Positions 30,401 to 42,616 of a stretch of 64,000 nt of DNA are shown here, piece after piece. The stretch comes from Karalla daura (lineage: Eukaryota > Chordata > Actinopteri > Chaetodontiformes > Leiognathidae), in NCBI GenBank assembly GCA_029224185.1, contig CM055200.1:24287737-24351736 (forward strand). Direction: 5' to 3'. Positions within the stretch are counted from its first letter, which is position 1. The number at the start of each line of letters is the position of its first letter. Under the pieces are notes generated by a model. It searched no databases. It was not told the DNA's origin and saw only the letters and a program-made list of their open reading frames with translations. A program made the translations under genes and the position numbers.

Positions 30401-31938
30401 CCCCACCCCAACCCCCACCCCCTCCCCCAGACTGCACAGCACCTGTGCTGCATCTCTGTTTTATTCTTCTGGTTCAACTGCTACTGGCACTGATCCACTA
30501 TACTGGTTATACTAGAGCAGCGATTCGTACTGCTTCCACTGGGACTGGTCATTCTCCCAGTCTCAGTGTAGGAGTCTCTCGTGTTAGTTTCCTGTTGTAG
30601 CTGAATTCAAGCTGCATTTTGGATCTGTCCCTGTCACAGTCCCTCACAGTCCAGGTCCAGTACAACCCTGGAGCTGGTAAAATTTGAGCTCCTGACAAAC
30701 ATTCAGATGAACTGGACCAATCAGAATGTGACTGTTACATCATGCCCTGTTGCATTGTGGATAACAGTAATAATTTCCAGTGTAGTGTGACATCACTCTT
30801 TGGTTTGTGAAGGGTTGTCAATGCTAATTATTCAAACTGACCTCCAGATCATACTCTGGCATGAGTTATGAGTTGTGAAAAAATGTATTGAATGAGTTTG
30901 TCATGATGATGAAAATTAGTTTTATTGACTGGACAGGATCTCAGTGGTACTGCAGGGAAAGTCACTTCCTTTTTGACTACTGCATTTACTTCCAGACTGC
31001 ATGGCCCATGGAGCATGTGCAGTAGAGTCACTCCTGTCATGTCTGTTGACCATTGTGGGCAAAGTGAATGGGTGAACTTTTCAGTAGCTTTTCTGTCCTG
31101 TCGAAAACTTTCTGACAGATATAAAATCCCCCCCAAAATAGAAAGACTAGTAATTAGCTGTTTACAACTGGAGGCATCCTGTCAACACTGTTACATCTCT
31201 GTTACTGTTACCATATAAAGGGAAAATGCTCTGTGGGCCACAGGGGATTTTCTGTTGCAGTACCACGGGTGTCCACTTTACAGAGGAGTGGCGCCCTACC
31301 CAACTCTGACAATACACCTGTGGTAACAGGAGGTAACGCTGCAAATCCCGCACAAGATGGCGTCTAGTCCCAGGATGCAACAGAGCGTCTGTGTCTGTTA
31401 ACTGTGAAAACCTGATTGATCAGTTTGATTATTGTAATGCAGCTGTTCACTTAGCTTAGCTTAGCATAGCTTATCACAGAGACTCTGACAAGGTCATGTT
31501 GAAGAGACTCAACATGGATCGAACAGTCTGACAGAAAACGTCTGTGAAACCTGATCAGTGCTGCTCTACCGGTGTAACTGGTGTTACTGGTCTGACTGTG
31601 ACTGGTCTGTCACTGGTGTAACTAGTCTGACTGTTACTTGTGTGACGGTGACTGAAGTGACTGGTCTGACTGACTGGTCTGACAATGGTGTGACTGGTGT
31701 AACTGGTCTGACTGTGACTGGTGTAACTGGACTGACTGTTACTTGTGTTACTGGTGTGACTGTGAGTGGTCTGATTGACTGGTCTGACAGTGGTGTGACT
31801 GGTGTAACTGGTCTGACAGTGGTGTGACTGGTGTGACCCTCTGATCATGTGGTTCTCTGACCTGCAGACTCCGCCCCTCAGATGATCTTCCTGACGTCAG
31901 GGCTAGGTGAGAGTTTATTGGCTGAGACTGCGACATGA
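27474..31938 (+). CDS. lrrc73: Leucine-rich repeat-containing protein 73
   Basis: Six coding exons: 27474-27745, 28259-28419, 28718-28840, 28931-29031, 30134-30377, 31868-31938. They total 972 nt (323 aa, human 316). The order matches human LRRC73: MLPASIQITGE at the start, RLLSVRGCQLSDRDFGR, LNLNLGVVSS, LDLGDCMLGDE, LTLSANPAIS, VLNLDYNPLG, VLDLEGTGLTN, ENAISPELQQQI, an acidic stretch, and the terminal LTSGLGESLLAET encoded by the separate last exon. The protein is built of ribonuclease-inhibitor-like leucine-rich repeats, with no signal peptide or membrane segment; its molecular function is not known. An apparent run-on reading past exon 5 to a stop at 30388 is intronic. The start codon directly follows an 8-bp minisatellite, and GGCAG just before it may be a splice acceptor of an upstream untranslated exon. 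Confidence 0.94.
29166..29880. mobile_element. DNA transposon remnant with long terminal inverted repeats
   Basis: In lrrc73 intron 4. The first 27 bases (GGGTCATTCCATGTCAATTC then AACCAGG) are matched exactly by the reverse complement of the last 27. Partial pairing continues to about 100 nt (TAGGTCTCAAAAAAA and GGTACCTAGGAGACAC in both arms). ATGT flanks both ends (29162-29165 and 29881-29884), a candidate 4-bp target duplication. There is no transposase frame, so it is non-autonomous. Superfamily not assigned. Confidence 0.85.
30980..31380 (+). repeat. Dispersed repeat copy B
   Basis: In lrrc73 intron 5. The segment 31152-31312 matches the complement of about 46240-46400 almost base for base (I count about two differences). 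The part before it (GAGCATGTGCAGTAGAGTCA, about 31012-31031) resembles 55000-55020, upstream of copy D. It ends with an AAGATGGCG word near 31358. Confidence 0.8.
31570..31836 (+). repeat. Degenerate minisatellite (CTGGTGTAACTGGTCTGACTG-like)
   Basis: Imperfect tandem units built of ACTGGT, CTGACTG and GTGTAACTGG, ending about 30 nt before the last lrrc73 exon. The unit length varies. Confidence 0.85.
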
Positions 31939-32092
31939 CTCCTCCCACAAAGGCAGGCATTTGCTGTTTTCGCTCCTCTTTGATGTGCTGTGATTCTTCC
32001 TGGTTTAACAGTATCTAATGCCTGCAACCAATCAGGTGTCTCCACACACAGGCGTGTGTTACAGTGTCTCTGATGAATGTTCTGATGTCACC

Positions 32093-32098
32093 AATAAA
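32093..32098 (+). promoter_or_regulatory. lrrc73 poly(A) signal AATAAA
   Basis: Canonical hexamer 155 nt after the lrrc73 stop, followed by a TTTACAGC..TGTG context. Confidence 0.65.
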
Positions 32099-32109
32099 AT
32101 GTTTACAGC

Positions 32110-32465
32110 TTCGTAAGAACCAATGGGTGTGACTCTTCACTGTCAGATATGACCTAATGATAACTGCTAGCGCTGCAGCGCTACTAATGCTAACTGCTAA
32201 CTAATTCATTCCTTTTGTTGACTTGCTTGGTATCCGGCTGCCACTGAATGTTAACTGTGCGATTTGCACGAGTGTTAAGGCTAACTCCTAATTAATGCTA
32301 ACTGCTGTGGGGTGAGCGTCAGCACCGCTAATGACTTACATTCAAGGAGAAAAGAACTTTTATAAAATAGAGACCGGATAAATGTTTGATTTATGTGACT
32401 GAAGAAGGAAAATCAGCTTCATAGTTCATCAACTTTATTGCACATTTGTCCTGAAAAGCTTTTGG

Positions 32466-32535
<70 letters not shown>

Positions 32536-33418
32536 AGACACACAAACACACACACTGTTCCATTACATTGCACTGTTCTTCTTATAATAGTTGAGCACAA
32601 AAGAAATAGACAGTTCATTACATAATTCTATATTTCATCTGTGGATGGAGCTGGAATGAGGAAGTCCTGGAGGCTCTGTCTCCTCCACCTCATCACACTG
32701 ACTCTGCCAGAGACGGAGGCCCAATTCCAGACCAACTCCTTATAGAACCACTGACCAATAGGTACGTTCACAGGAAGTCAGTGAGTATGTGAGGGCTGTC
32801 CACTGCCAGGTCATCAGGTCAGCAAGTCAGTGACTGAGCCCTTCATGGCCAACTCCAGAGTCAGCATTGAGGCTGACTTACTGTGAGGAAATTACCCACA
32901 GTTCATAGCGCTGTGAGGTCACACACTACAGTCAAATGAACTTTATTAGGCCTGCAACTCCATGTGGCCATTGTGGCATTTTACCATAGTGCCCTATGAG
33001 CAATCATTTTAAAACTATCTCTGGGATGAAGATTGACTGATCAGGGAATCTATTCCTCTCTCTCGTTGTGCTGCTAGTAGATTGTAAAGTCAGTGTCAAC
33101 AAGATGTTGTGAGGGTGATGTGAGAGAGAAACGTGCTGCTTCATAGCATCTGGAGCCCTTACACTCAGTCACTGCCATCTGAGGTCACTGAAGTCTGGGA
33201 GGGTTCAGGGTTGGAGTTTTGGGTGGGTGGGTGGTGGTGGGGGGCAGAGACTCTGACAGGTAACCTGATCTGAGGGCAAGCAATGCTGCACCTGTGTCTC
33301 CAGGTGTAGCTGATGAGCAAGAGTCTGATCAGTATTTCCTGTGGAGCTGGGTTCATCCTGGAGACAGGACAGCCAGTCGACGCTGACCTCTGACCTCTGA
33401 CCTCTGACTCTGCAGCCT
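32110..33418. other. Interval between convergent lrrc73 and dlk2
   Basis: No gene. It contains a (CA)n tract at 32466-32533 and two minus-strand AATAAA hexamers (TTTATT near 32434-32439 and 32943-32948) that could end dlk2 transcripts. Much of 32940-33418 is then dlk2 3' UTR. Confidence 0.5.
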
Positions 33419-35541
33419 CTAAATTACCTCCGTGTTCTGTTTCTTCTGACCTGGTTCCGTTACATTCAGAAAGCTGATCTGAGCCTCGCTCTGTGGTGAT
33501 GATGTCACTGGCCGGGTGCTGCAGCAGTGTCCGTGCAGCAGCACGGTGGCAGTCAGTGCCACGGCGCCCAGCGTGGCGGCGCCCAGCGTCAGCAGGACAG
33601 CTAGCTGCAGCTGGGACAGCACGCCGCCGCCGCCACGCTCACTCATCGTCACCCTGAACCGCCCATTACCAGGATGACTGGCATTCAGGCCAGCAGTGGT
33701 CAGCTGAGGAGAGGCTCCACCCCCTGGGCTGGGCGGGGTTCTGGCCCTCAGCACGGTCTGGCAGGTGAGGCCGGTGAAGCCGGGTCTGCAGATGCAGCGG
33801 AAGCCGGCGGCACGGTCGAGGCAGCGCGCGCCGTTTAGACAGGGCCGGCTGGCACAGTCGTCCAGGTTGACGCTGCAGAACCGACCCGTGAATCCTGCAG
33901 CACACACGCAGGAGAAGCGGTTGACACCATCCAGGCACGTGGCGCCGTTGGCACATGGCTGCATCACACAGTCGTCCATGTCTGTCTCACAGCGACGTCC
34001 AGAGAAACCAGCGAGACAACGGCAGTGAAGCTCCGATGAGAAACCATCAGAGTCATCACACAGGCCGCCATTCAGACAGGGTGATCTTCAGACAGGAGGT
34101 GAAGTCATCACCAGGGAGGGGGGAGACAGGAGGGGAGACGGTGAGATAGAGTGAGACGGGGCAGACAGGAAAGGAGACAGGGTGAGACGTGTTGACATGG
34201 GAGTGGAGACAGGAGAGGAGGCATGAGCTGGGTTGTGGTGAGATGGAGAGAGACTGACCTCCTCTGGTGACAGGGTCCAGTCTTCAGGTGACATCTGTTG
34301 CCATGGTAACCTTGAGGACAGAGGCAGGTGATGTCACCGCTGTCCTCCATCAGACAGGTGGCGCCATTGAGACATGGTTGCTGGGAACATGCAGACAGGT
34401 CTGCAATACAGGAGAAGTGCTGAGGTAATCTGACTACCGCAATTATCTGCCTGCAGTAATCTGATTACTCACCCTTGTCACAGAAGCGTCCCCCCCAGCC
34501 CTGGTGGCAGCGACACTGCCATGGCTGTAGACAGGAACCGTGGACACAGCCCGGCATCGGCTCACAGAGGTCACACTGACCCCCCCTCCAGCCCGGGTCA
34601 CACCTGCACACACACACTCAGTGATGTCATCAATTGACTGATGGTCAGTGGGGTCAGGAGTCAGAGGGTGATGATGTCATACCTACAGACACCTGACTCA
34701 TCACAGCGACTGTTGGTAATATTACAGCTGCACTCACTTCCTGCTCAGAGGAAGAGGATGAGGAGGAGAAGAAGAGGAGGAGGAGGAGGAGAAGGAGTGG
34801 GAGGAGGCAAAGAAGTGGAGGAGTGGAAGAAGAGGAGGAGGAGAAGGAGAAGGAAGTTACATTAGTGAATCAAACAGATCTGAAATCAGACTCGAACCAA
34901 CAGAGCCCACAGTATTCCCATTGCCCCCAGTCCCTCTACTGCTCCCACTGCTCCTATTGTTCCCCATGCCTCCAGTGTCAGTAGCATTCCAGGTCCCAGT
35001 CTCTCAGACATGAGCAGCAGTCATTTGACCCTTAACCTCTGCAGCCGCTGAGCCACACGCCACCATCACCTCCTCCTATTACTGAGGCAGCTGAATCAAT
35101 GCAAAGACACAGCCGGTCTGGACCTGGACAAGAGCCAGGAACTGGACCTGGACTAGTGCAAGGACCTGGACCTGGGCCTGGACTAGAGCCAGGTCCAGAG
35201 CCAGGACCAGGCCTGTGACCATGACCATGACCTGGTCCTGGACTACCACCAGGACCTCGCTCTGTGGCGATGATGTATCCAGTGTCAGCAGGGCAGCAGT
35301 CGGCACCATGGCACAGACACACGCGTTTCATACCTGTAAGTAACATGTATGTGATATGTATGTACCATGTATGTTGTAACCTGTATGAAACATGTAGTGA
35401 CATGTATGAACCATGTATGTTGTAACCTGCATGTAACATGTAGTGACATGTATGTAACATGGAGGGGGTGAATTCACCTTGGCCAGTGGTGGGAGCGATG
35501 GCATGGAGCAGCAGGAAGCTGAGGCTCAGCAGAGCAGCCAT
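33419..35541 (-). CDS. dlk2: Protein delta homolog 2 (six-EGF membrane protein)
   Basis: Five coding exons on the minus strand: 35541-35478, 34740-34683, 34603-34473, 34400-34259, 34085-33419, totalling 1062 nt (353 aa; human 383). All phases agree. A signal peptide (MAALLSLSFLLLHAIAPTTG) is followed by six EGF-like repeats. EGF1 starts CSCNITNSRCDESGVCRCD. EGF2 holds CVHGSCLQPWQCRCHQGW. The last two are calcium-binding type (DDCVMQPCANGATCLDGVNR and LDDCASRPCLNGARCLDR). One membrane segment (QLAVLLTLGAATLGAVAL) sits near residues 291-315, with a short cytoplasmic tail ending NTEVI. DLK2 is a DSL-lacking, Delta-like protein that modulates Notch signalling and adipocyte differentiation. The short exon 2 (58 nt) is easily missed; an open stretch at 35032-35340 is intronic. 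Confidence 0.95.
34755..35225. repeat. Low-complexity repeats in dlk2 intron 1
   Basis: An AGG/AGA purine tract lies at 34755-34858, and a CAGGACCTGGACCTGG-type 6-9-bp repeat at about 35118-35215. Both are inside intron 1. Confidence 0.85.
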
Positions 35542-35904
35542 GTTGGAGATCTGAAACAGATGAAGATCAGATGCTATGTTAGCAGTTCCCCTCCACTCCC
35601 AGTGTTTTTGCTAACAGATGCTAAAGACCAGCTTCCTGTTCCTACCTGCTGTTTCCTGTCTGGGCTTCCTTCTCGTGCTCCTTCCCTGCTATGTCTGCTC
35701 CTTCCTGCTCCTCCTGCTGCTCCTGCTCCTCTCTTCTCCACTTTGTCCTCTCCTCCTATTGCTGTTGCGATGGCCTCCAGGTTGTCGTGCCCACACACTC
35801 GACTGGCAGACAGCGGGAAGTAACGCTCAGGATCATTTTTCCAGAGATTACAGTGACAAACACAACAGGCAGGCAGGAACCGACATGCCTGGATTACTGT
35901 GTGT

Positions 35905-35944
<40 letters not shown>

Positions 35945-36913
35945 ATTCTCTGGTATGTGAGAGGAAGATACTCAGTCATTCACACACACACACACATACA
36001 CAAACCAATCCTTTCTTTCAATGTGTTTGCACAAGAAAGAGAAGAATGAGGGGAGTGTGTGTGTGTGTTTGAGAATGGATAGCAACAGGTGGCCAATTTA
36101 ATGCTTCAACATGCACACACACACTCCCACACACATACATACATACACACACACCTAGCTGTCTACAGTCTCGATAAGGAAGGTGTGAGTGAGGGAGTGC
36201 ATGTGTTGAAATTATTTAAATCCTTCTGTAGATCTTCACCAGTTTGAGGTATTTTGCAGGTTTTGTGTCTGTGATATTTCTAACGTTCAAACTGGCTCCT
36301 CCTCAGGTCACAGATGCCCCAGCAGGAAGGAACTTGCAGAACATTAGAAACCATAAGAGACGTCCCTGTGCATCACTGGATCAACTCAAGAGGGCTAACG
36401 CAACACGCTAAGGTGAACACATGACCAGGAGGAGACAAGGACAGTTTCAGCCTGTGCTATCTTCCAGGTGAGGAAGAGGAAGAGGAATAAACTCAACTCG
36501 ATAAGGACCATGACCAGGTTGATGTTTGTGAGAGGAACCAAGAACATTGAGAGCCAAGACAGAATTAGCAAGACCAGCAGAACCAGTGTGGCCACACGTG
36601 TGAGTTCTTTGCAGGAATCTGTTGCCGCGACAACAGGCGGAGGAGGCTGGTCACCATGGTCACAGCAGCAACATCGCTGAGAAGTTCTTCAGACCCAGCC
36701 TGAAGCTTCCCTCTGGCCAAATGCAGGTCAGAGGTCAGACTCTGAGACTACACTATGAAAAGCTACAGAACCTTACTCAAATGCTGAAGGCAGAACACAG
36801 GGTCAATGATTACTGGACAAGAAAGAAACAAGAGACACGCTTACACACTCATATATATATACACACACAAGATGGAGTGCAACTGCCAAACAACAGGGAC
36901 CTGCAGCTGGTCT

Positions 36914-36984
36914 GGGTTAGGGTTAGGGTTAGGGTTAGGGTTAGGGTTAGGGTTAGGGTTAGGGTTAGGGTTAACCCTAACCCT
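36914..36984 (+). repeat. Interstitial telomeric array with head-to-head junction
   Basis: Ten exact GGGTTA units (36914-36973) are followed without a gap by ACCCTAACCCT (36974-36984), the opposite orientation. The centre reads GGGTTAACCC. Confidence 0.97.
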
Positions 36985-37350
36985 GTGCTGAGTTCTTACC
37001 TTGCTCCGTCGCCTGCTGTGACTTGGTGCTCTTCAGTATCCAGACCAACACACACACAGTCTCTATCTGCCTCTTTCACACGCATTGTCTATCCTCTGCC
37101 AGTAAATCCAGAGTGAGTACAGAAGAGACGAGGAGAGACGTCCTCCACCCACCCTCCTCTGCATGTAACACACTCCCTCTGTGTGACCCTGACACACACA
37201 TGCACACACACACACACTCGTGTGTGGAGGTGGAGCTGCTTGGACTGTTGTTTGTCTAAAGTGTTGTTAGATTCAGTCAACACACATCTGCTTTGTCAGG
37301 TGTTAATGAGTGTTGATTGGATTCACAAACTGTGTGTGTGTGTGTGTCTG

Positions 37351-37381
<31 letters not shown>

Positions 37382-37520
37382 CACTTTCACAGCTGAAGTA
37401 AGGATGTGTGAGATTCAGCAGCTGCAGCCTGTTGTCAACTTCCACCAGATGTTAAATCGCATCATCAGTTCCAGCAGCCAGGACTTTACTGCACGTAAAA
37501 CACTAAAGTAACGTAAGATG

Positions 37521-37690
37521 ACGTTAACGTAACACGACGTAACGTAACACGACGTAACGTAACACGACGTAACGTAACACGACGTAACGTAACACAACGT
37601 AACGTAACACGACGTAACGTAACACGACGTAACGTAACACGACGTAACGTAACACGACGTAACGTAACACGACGTAACGTAACACAACAC
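37521..37690. repeat. 15-bp minisatellite (ACGTAACACGACGTA)n
   Basis: About eleven 15-bp units made of ACGTAAC and ACGACGTA. Each unit contains two ACGT palindromes, and two units carry a CAACGT variant. Confidence 0.95.
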
Positions 37691-39464
37691 GTCACTCAGA
37701 GTTTGACTTTATCGGTCTGCGTCACATGTCGGTTCTTTTAACATGTATTGTGTACGATGCTGCCTGCAGCTACTGGGGCGCTTACAGTGCCTGCCACCAA
37801 TGTGTCCTTTGATTTTCTGTTAGGATGCTCAGGTCACGTGGTGGGAGTGCAGATACATGCTGCTGCTCTATCTGATGATCAGCCATTCTGTTTAGTCTGG
37901 CTCTACTGTATGTTCAGCTCCAGCTTGACGCCTTGCTCTGCAGGTCCAGACCTGTCAGCTCAGAGCCGGGCAGCACATGTACTGTCAGGTCCAGCACTGA
38001 AGCGCTCTGGTAAACAGACTCTGATCAGCTGATTGCAACTGGAACTGGAGCTAGAACCGGAGCTGGATCAAGATCCTCCCTGGAGACAGTATCTAGAACC
38101 ACACAGGAGGTATCTTCTACCAGCAGAGGAACCTGGAAGAGAACCTAGAGACTCACATCTAACTCTAACCATGTGGTGTCAACCCCTTTAACCCTAACCC
38201 TAGCATTATCTCAAGACCCATTGCATGAATAAAACAACAAGCAAACAACATATACAAAACAGAGAAACTAAAGTAACCAGAACTCCAGAAGGAAACACCA
38301 GGAACAAGCTCAGAGTGGACAATAGATAGATAAAAAGATAGATAGATTTTGATCAGATTAGATTATGTTTTGACCACGTAAAGACCTCAGCAACCTCAGA
38401 AACTGACAGTGATTAGATTCTGTCCATATAAACATGTAACCCACTCAGTATTGATCATTGGTTGATGAACATATTGATCTGTATCAGCTGATCAGGGACC
38501 AGTACTCCCAGTCATCCCAGTGTTTCTGCCTCAGCACCTCAGGCTGTAATCGGATCTTTCTGCGCTGGCGTTTGGAGGCTAAATCTGACTGATGGGCCAC
38601 GGGGTCGTTGTTGGGGGTGGGGGTGTAGGGGTGGGTGCGTGTGTGGTGGGGGGGTTTGGTGTTGAGGGGTTGATGAGGGTCTAACCTGCCGGATGAACGG
38701 CTTCAGGAGCAACTGGTAGATTCCAGCACTGAGCCACCTGCCTCACAATGACTCTGTTTATCCAGGGAGAGGAATGGGGGGGGCAGCCTTGACCCCTCCC
38801 TCACCACAGCAGCTGTGGCCCCCTGCACTCCACGCCCCTCCCTCACTGTAACACTCAGATGGAGCTCAGAATCTGCGGGAGCTGCAAGACATAATGACAG
38901 GACAGAGAAAAACTGCCCCGCCCCAGGCCCATGTCGAGCTACTTTTCCACCAAACCTTTAGCACCTGGAACTCATTGGTTCCTGTGTGCCACTGAGGCCC
39001 AGGGTCTCCCTACAGAACAGGGGGCCAGTACCTGGGCCGGAGCTAGAGGTTTTGGTGCCATAACTACGTCAGCTCTGTGGCGTCCACTGACCTGAGAGCT
39101 CAGTGGAATAGTGAGTGATTGACTCATTGATCCGTTGATTGATCAGATCTTCTCACTCTAGTCGTGAAGCTCCTGAGAGCTGCCAGCAGCTGCAGGAGCT
39201 CAGACCTGTGGCATGTACTCCATTTCTCCCATTCCTCCCATTATTCCCATTACTTCCATAGCTTAGTGTCACAGGAGGAGGTGGCCTGCATTGTTGTGGA
39301 GCAGCTGGACATTGTCTCTGTCTTTGTCAGTGTGATAATCTGCAGCAGCTGCTGTGTGTGTACGTGTGGTGTGTGTGTATGTGTGGTGTGTATGGTGTGT
39401 GTATGGTGTGTATGAGTGGTGTGTGCGTGTGTGTATGTGGTGTGTGTGCGTGTGTGTGTTTGCA

Positions 39465-39503
<39 letters not shown>

Positions 39504-39756
39504 ACTGAGCTCTTCCTCTCCTGAAGAATCCTGAAAGCTCTGAGAGGATCATGGTCTCGACCCCATCCAGCTGCTGAGGGACAGCTAGAACTTCCTGGTG
39601 CGGACTACGGTTTCCACCTCTTCGAGTTCCTCTGTCCTGCATGTTCCTGATGTTTCTGTTCCAACTCCTGGTTCAGATGGTCCTCTGCCTGTGATAAAGT
39701 CCCTGCTCTGTCCTGGTCCCTGGTGGGAGGGGCTCAGTGTTTCTCAGTGGCTCAGT

Positions 39757-39810
<54 letters not shown>

Positions 39811-39879
39811 GAATCACACGCCCTGGACGACGTCAGCGCGCAGGGCGTGACGCGGCGTGGGGGGGGGGATTCCTGAGGA

Positions 39880-40165
39880 TTACCCGTCATGCCCCGCGGG
39901 TAAAGATGGCGCCAGCGTAGCAGTGGAACAACTTTAAGACTGAGACTGGTTCTGACCCGGCCTGACCGAACCGAGCCTCCGGACCGAGCCCCCCCCCCCC
40001 CGGTCAAAGCCCCGGCCACAGCCCCGCTCCCTGCTCGCGGACGTCGGACCGGACCAGAACACCCCCTAGCGCCGCCGCTGCTCCGGGGCCTGGTCCCGGT
40101 CTGGACCGAGCACCGGGACCGGACCGAGCCGAGCCGAGCCCAGCCGGACAGGACAGGACGCACAG
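39880..40165 (+). promoter_or_regulatory. tjap1 CpG-island promoter and untranslated exon 1
   Basis: Very CpG-rich sequence with GACGTCAGCGCGC near 39828, an AAGATGGCGCC word (YY1-like) at about 39904, and a consensus donor (CACAG|GTGAGC) ending the exon at 40165. The matching acceptor is CTTCCTGCAG at 47091-47100, just before the tjap1 start codon. The start of transcription is inferred. Confidence 0.6.
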
Positions 40166-42610
40166 GTGAGCAAGGAGGGGTGACGCTGCAGGATGGGACC
40201 GTGTGTCTCCACTCTCAACCCCCCCACCCCCGCTTACCCCTTCACCCTCCCTACACCCCCGCTATAACCCCATAAACCCTCACCCCCCGCAGCCTGACAG
40301 ACAGATCCAGGGAGCAGGGACACCTGAACCTGCAGCTGAAACCGAACCTGAGTGTGCGTGTGTGGCGGTAGTGTTGTTTTGTGTGTGTGTCTGTGTGTCT
40401 GTGTGTGTGTGTGTGTGTGTGTGGGGGGGGGGGGGGTTCAGGGAAGTGTCTTCAGTGTTTGTGTCAGTGTCATTGGAGCCAGAACAGCTGATTGGTTGGA
40501 GTTGTCCTGGTTGGTCTGAGCTGATCTCTTTGGTCAGAGTGGTCCTGGTTGGTAGGAGTGGTCCTCGTTAGTTGGTTTAAAATTTTCAAATTCAATTTTG
40601 AATGTCAGGTAAAGTTGATTATTAGTCCAGGACCTAGAGAGGGCGCTGCAGCAACTTTCACTGTGCTGCATCTCATGGGTAAACCAGGAGCTTGAGGTAC
40701 TGTCTGGCTTTACTTTGTTGTTTGCAGTGAAGCTACAGGCACTGAAGCACCACTGTGCACATATCAAGGGTGGAAACATTTCCAACTTGGCGAAAGATTT
40801 GTCAGACGGATCACCCAGACCAGAAAGAAGTGTACATTCAGTGCTGAAAGCTAGCAACCCTGCCCTACTCCTGCGCCCCACAACAGCAGTGCTGGAAGAA
40901 CATTTTAAAGCTGCATTGCAAGTACTAGTTTCTGTGATTTCACTGATTATAGGTGTGTGCTTGAATAAAATGGACAGTTTGGATTCATTCAAGTAATTCT
41001 GTGCTACTGAAAACTAGGGATGCACGACAGATATCAGATAGATTTAATATCAGGTGATTTAGGGAGGAGATTATATCATTTTTATCGACCTGAGAGTAAA
41101 GGTTTTACTGACTGAATACGTCCGCTAAATTATTTACTTTAAAAGTCGGATAAATTAATGAAATTAATAGCTCCAAATTAGTAGCTCCAAAACAGGCGCA
41201 GTCGCAGCCTTCTTGGTTACCTTCCGAGCACGACCCAAAGCCGACCCAGTCTCTGTCTGAATACATGGCATGGCTTAGCTTCGCCTGTATCAGGGGTAGG
41301 GAACCTGCTCCACAAAGAGCCATGTGGCTGCAGGTTCTTGTTCCAACCAAACAGCAGCACACCTGATTTGGATTATAGAAGGTGTCATGGACATTACAGC
41401 CGGACGGGACAGACAGATTTAACAGCCAAATAAAGGAGGATCCTGTATTTTACGGGACGGGGTGCAACCCTAGAGACACCAGGTGAAATCTGTCTGCAGG
41501 AGGTCCAGGTCCAGAGGGACTAATTATCAGGACCTGATTCAGGTCCAGTGGAATTGTTCTTCTTTTTTTGCCCTTCTAGCTTTTTTGATTTGCTACTACT
41601 TCAGTTTTGTGATCCCCCCAAAAAATGATCATAAAATGAGTGGCTCGACTGAGATCAGTACTTTATCATTTTTCTCTCTTTTTCGTTCCCTAATTTTGCT
41701 ATTTGAATGATTGTGAAGAGTGGGCAAAAATAGAGTAACACATTTTGACACAACACATTTGAAAAAGAAACTGTTTTACAGTTTTGCAGAGAAATTGTCC
41801 TCTTTGTAGAAGGTGCTTCAAAAATCTTATACAATTCAAAGGGAGGGGTGTTCATTTCTCCTTTATATACATTGTAATAGTAATTATATGAGTAAACTTT
41901 CAGACTCAAACTCATAATGTAGGGGCAGTCAAACTACAAAAAATGCCACTTCAGTGAATCTGAAAACATTTCCAACTCACGATGCTGTGTAAAAACAAGG
42001 TCCTGCTTGTGTATGTGTGACACTTTATTAATTTGCAAATCTTTGAAAAACACCAACAAAAAGGTACCGAAATGTTTTAAACAAGCCCATAAAAAAAGAC
42101 AAAATCACCAAAATTGTGACAAAAACACATTCAGACAGTGTGGCTAACCCTGATCCTCATCCTTCACTAATCAGCCATGTCTCCCTGTGTGTGACTAGTT
42201 TCTACCCGTGGCCACAGGTGTGCAGGTAACCATAGCAACCACAGTACCTTATCAACAGCATACACCCACATTCATACACACAAACATACAAAAATTTAAA
42301 TTGGCCAGAACACCTAATATTAACCTCATAATATGCTGCAGCCTGGCAGCACAGTCCTGTGGCAATGCCAAAAACGCTGTGAAGTTCTATTTTTTAAGAT
42401 ACTTTAATTATGTGATATTTTATATTTTCTGATAATTTTGATAATGATTTAATGATTTCTGGTGGGTCGATGGTTCTGGCTGAATTGTCCAGATCTTTAG
42501 AAGTAGAACCAGGACGACAGCGTTTCACAGCAACATGCTACTACTACACTATAGATAAACTAAGATGAACTACAGATAAAACAGTTCAATGATACACTGT
42601 TAGTAGCAGC
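40166..42610 (+). other. First tjap1 intron, left part
   Basis: No gene. Contains a TG/G tract (40379-40436). A possible decayed hAT-like element spans about 41014-41476, with outer words CTAGGGATGCAC and GTGCAACCCTAG in inverted orientation. Inside it is a copy of a common teleost repeat (CAGGGGTAGGGAACCTGCTC, about 41290-41380). A short open frame at 40715-40996 is not recognised. Confidence 0.4.
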
Positions 42611-42616
42611 CAGGGT

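Larger units (their letters stand above)
35542..39890. other. Divergent gap between dlk2 and tjap1
   Basis: About 4.3 kb without a supportable gene. It contains TG/CA tracts (35899-35943, 37330-37380, 39355-39500, 39759-39807), an interstitial telomeric array (36914-36984), a 15-bp minisatellite (37521-37690) and G-rich DNA at 38605-38665. The proximal 100-200 bp should hold the dlk2 promoter. Confidence 0.55.

Noticed and set aside
35032..35340. Apparent continuation of dlk2 exon 1 with a Cys-containing segment (MKRVCLCHGADCC)
   Set aside because: It cannot join EGF1 in phase. The 58-nt exon at 34740-34683 fits both neighbours in phase and matches the DLK2 EGF1 cysteine pattern.
40715..40996. 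93-codon open frame in tjap1 intron 1
   Set aside because: Protein-like in places but unrecognised, in repeat-rich intronic DNA, with no start context or splice signals that fit.
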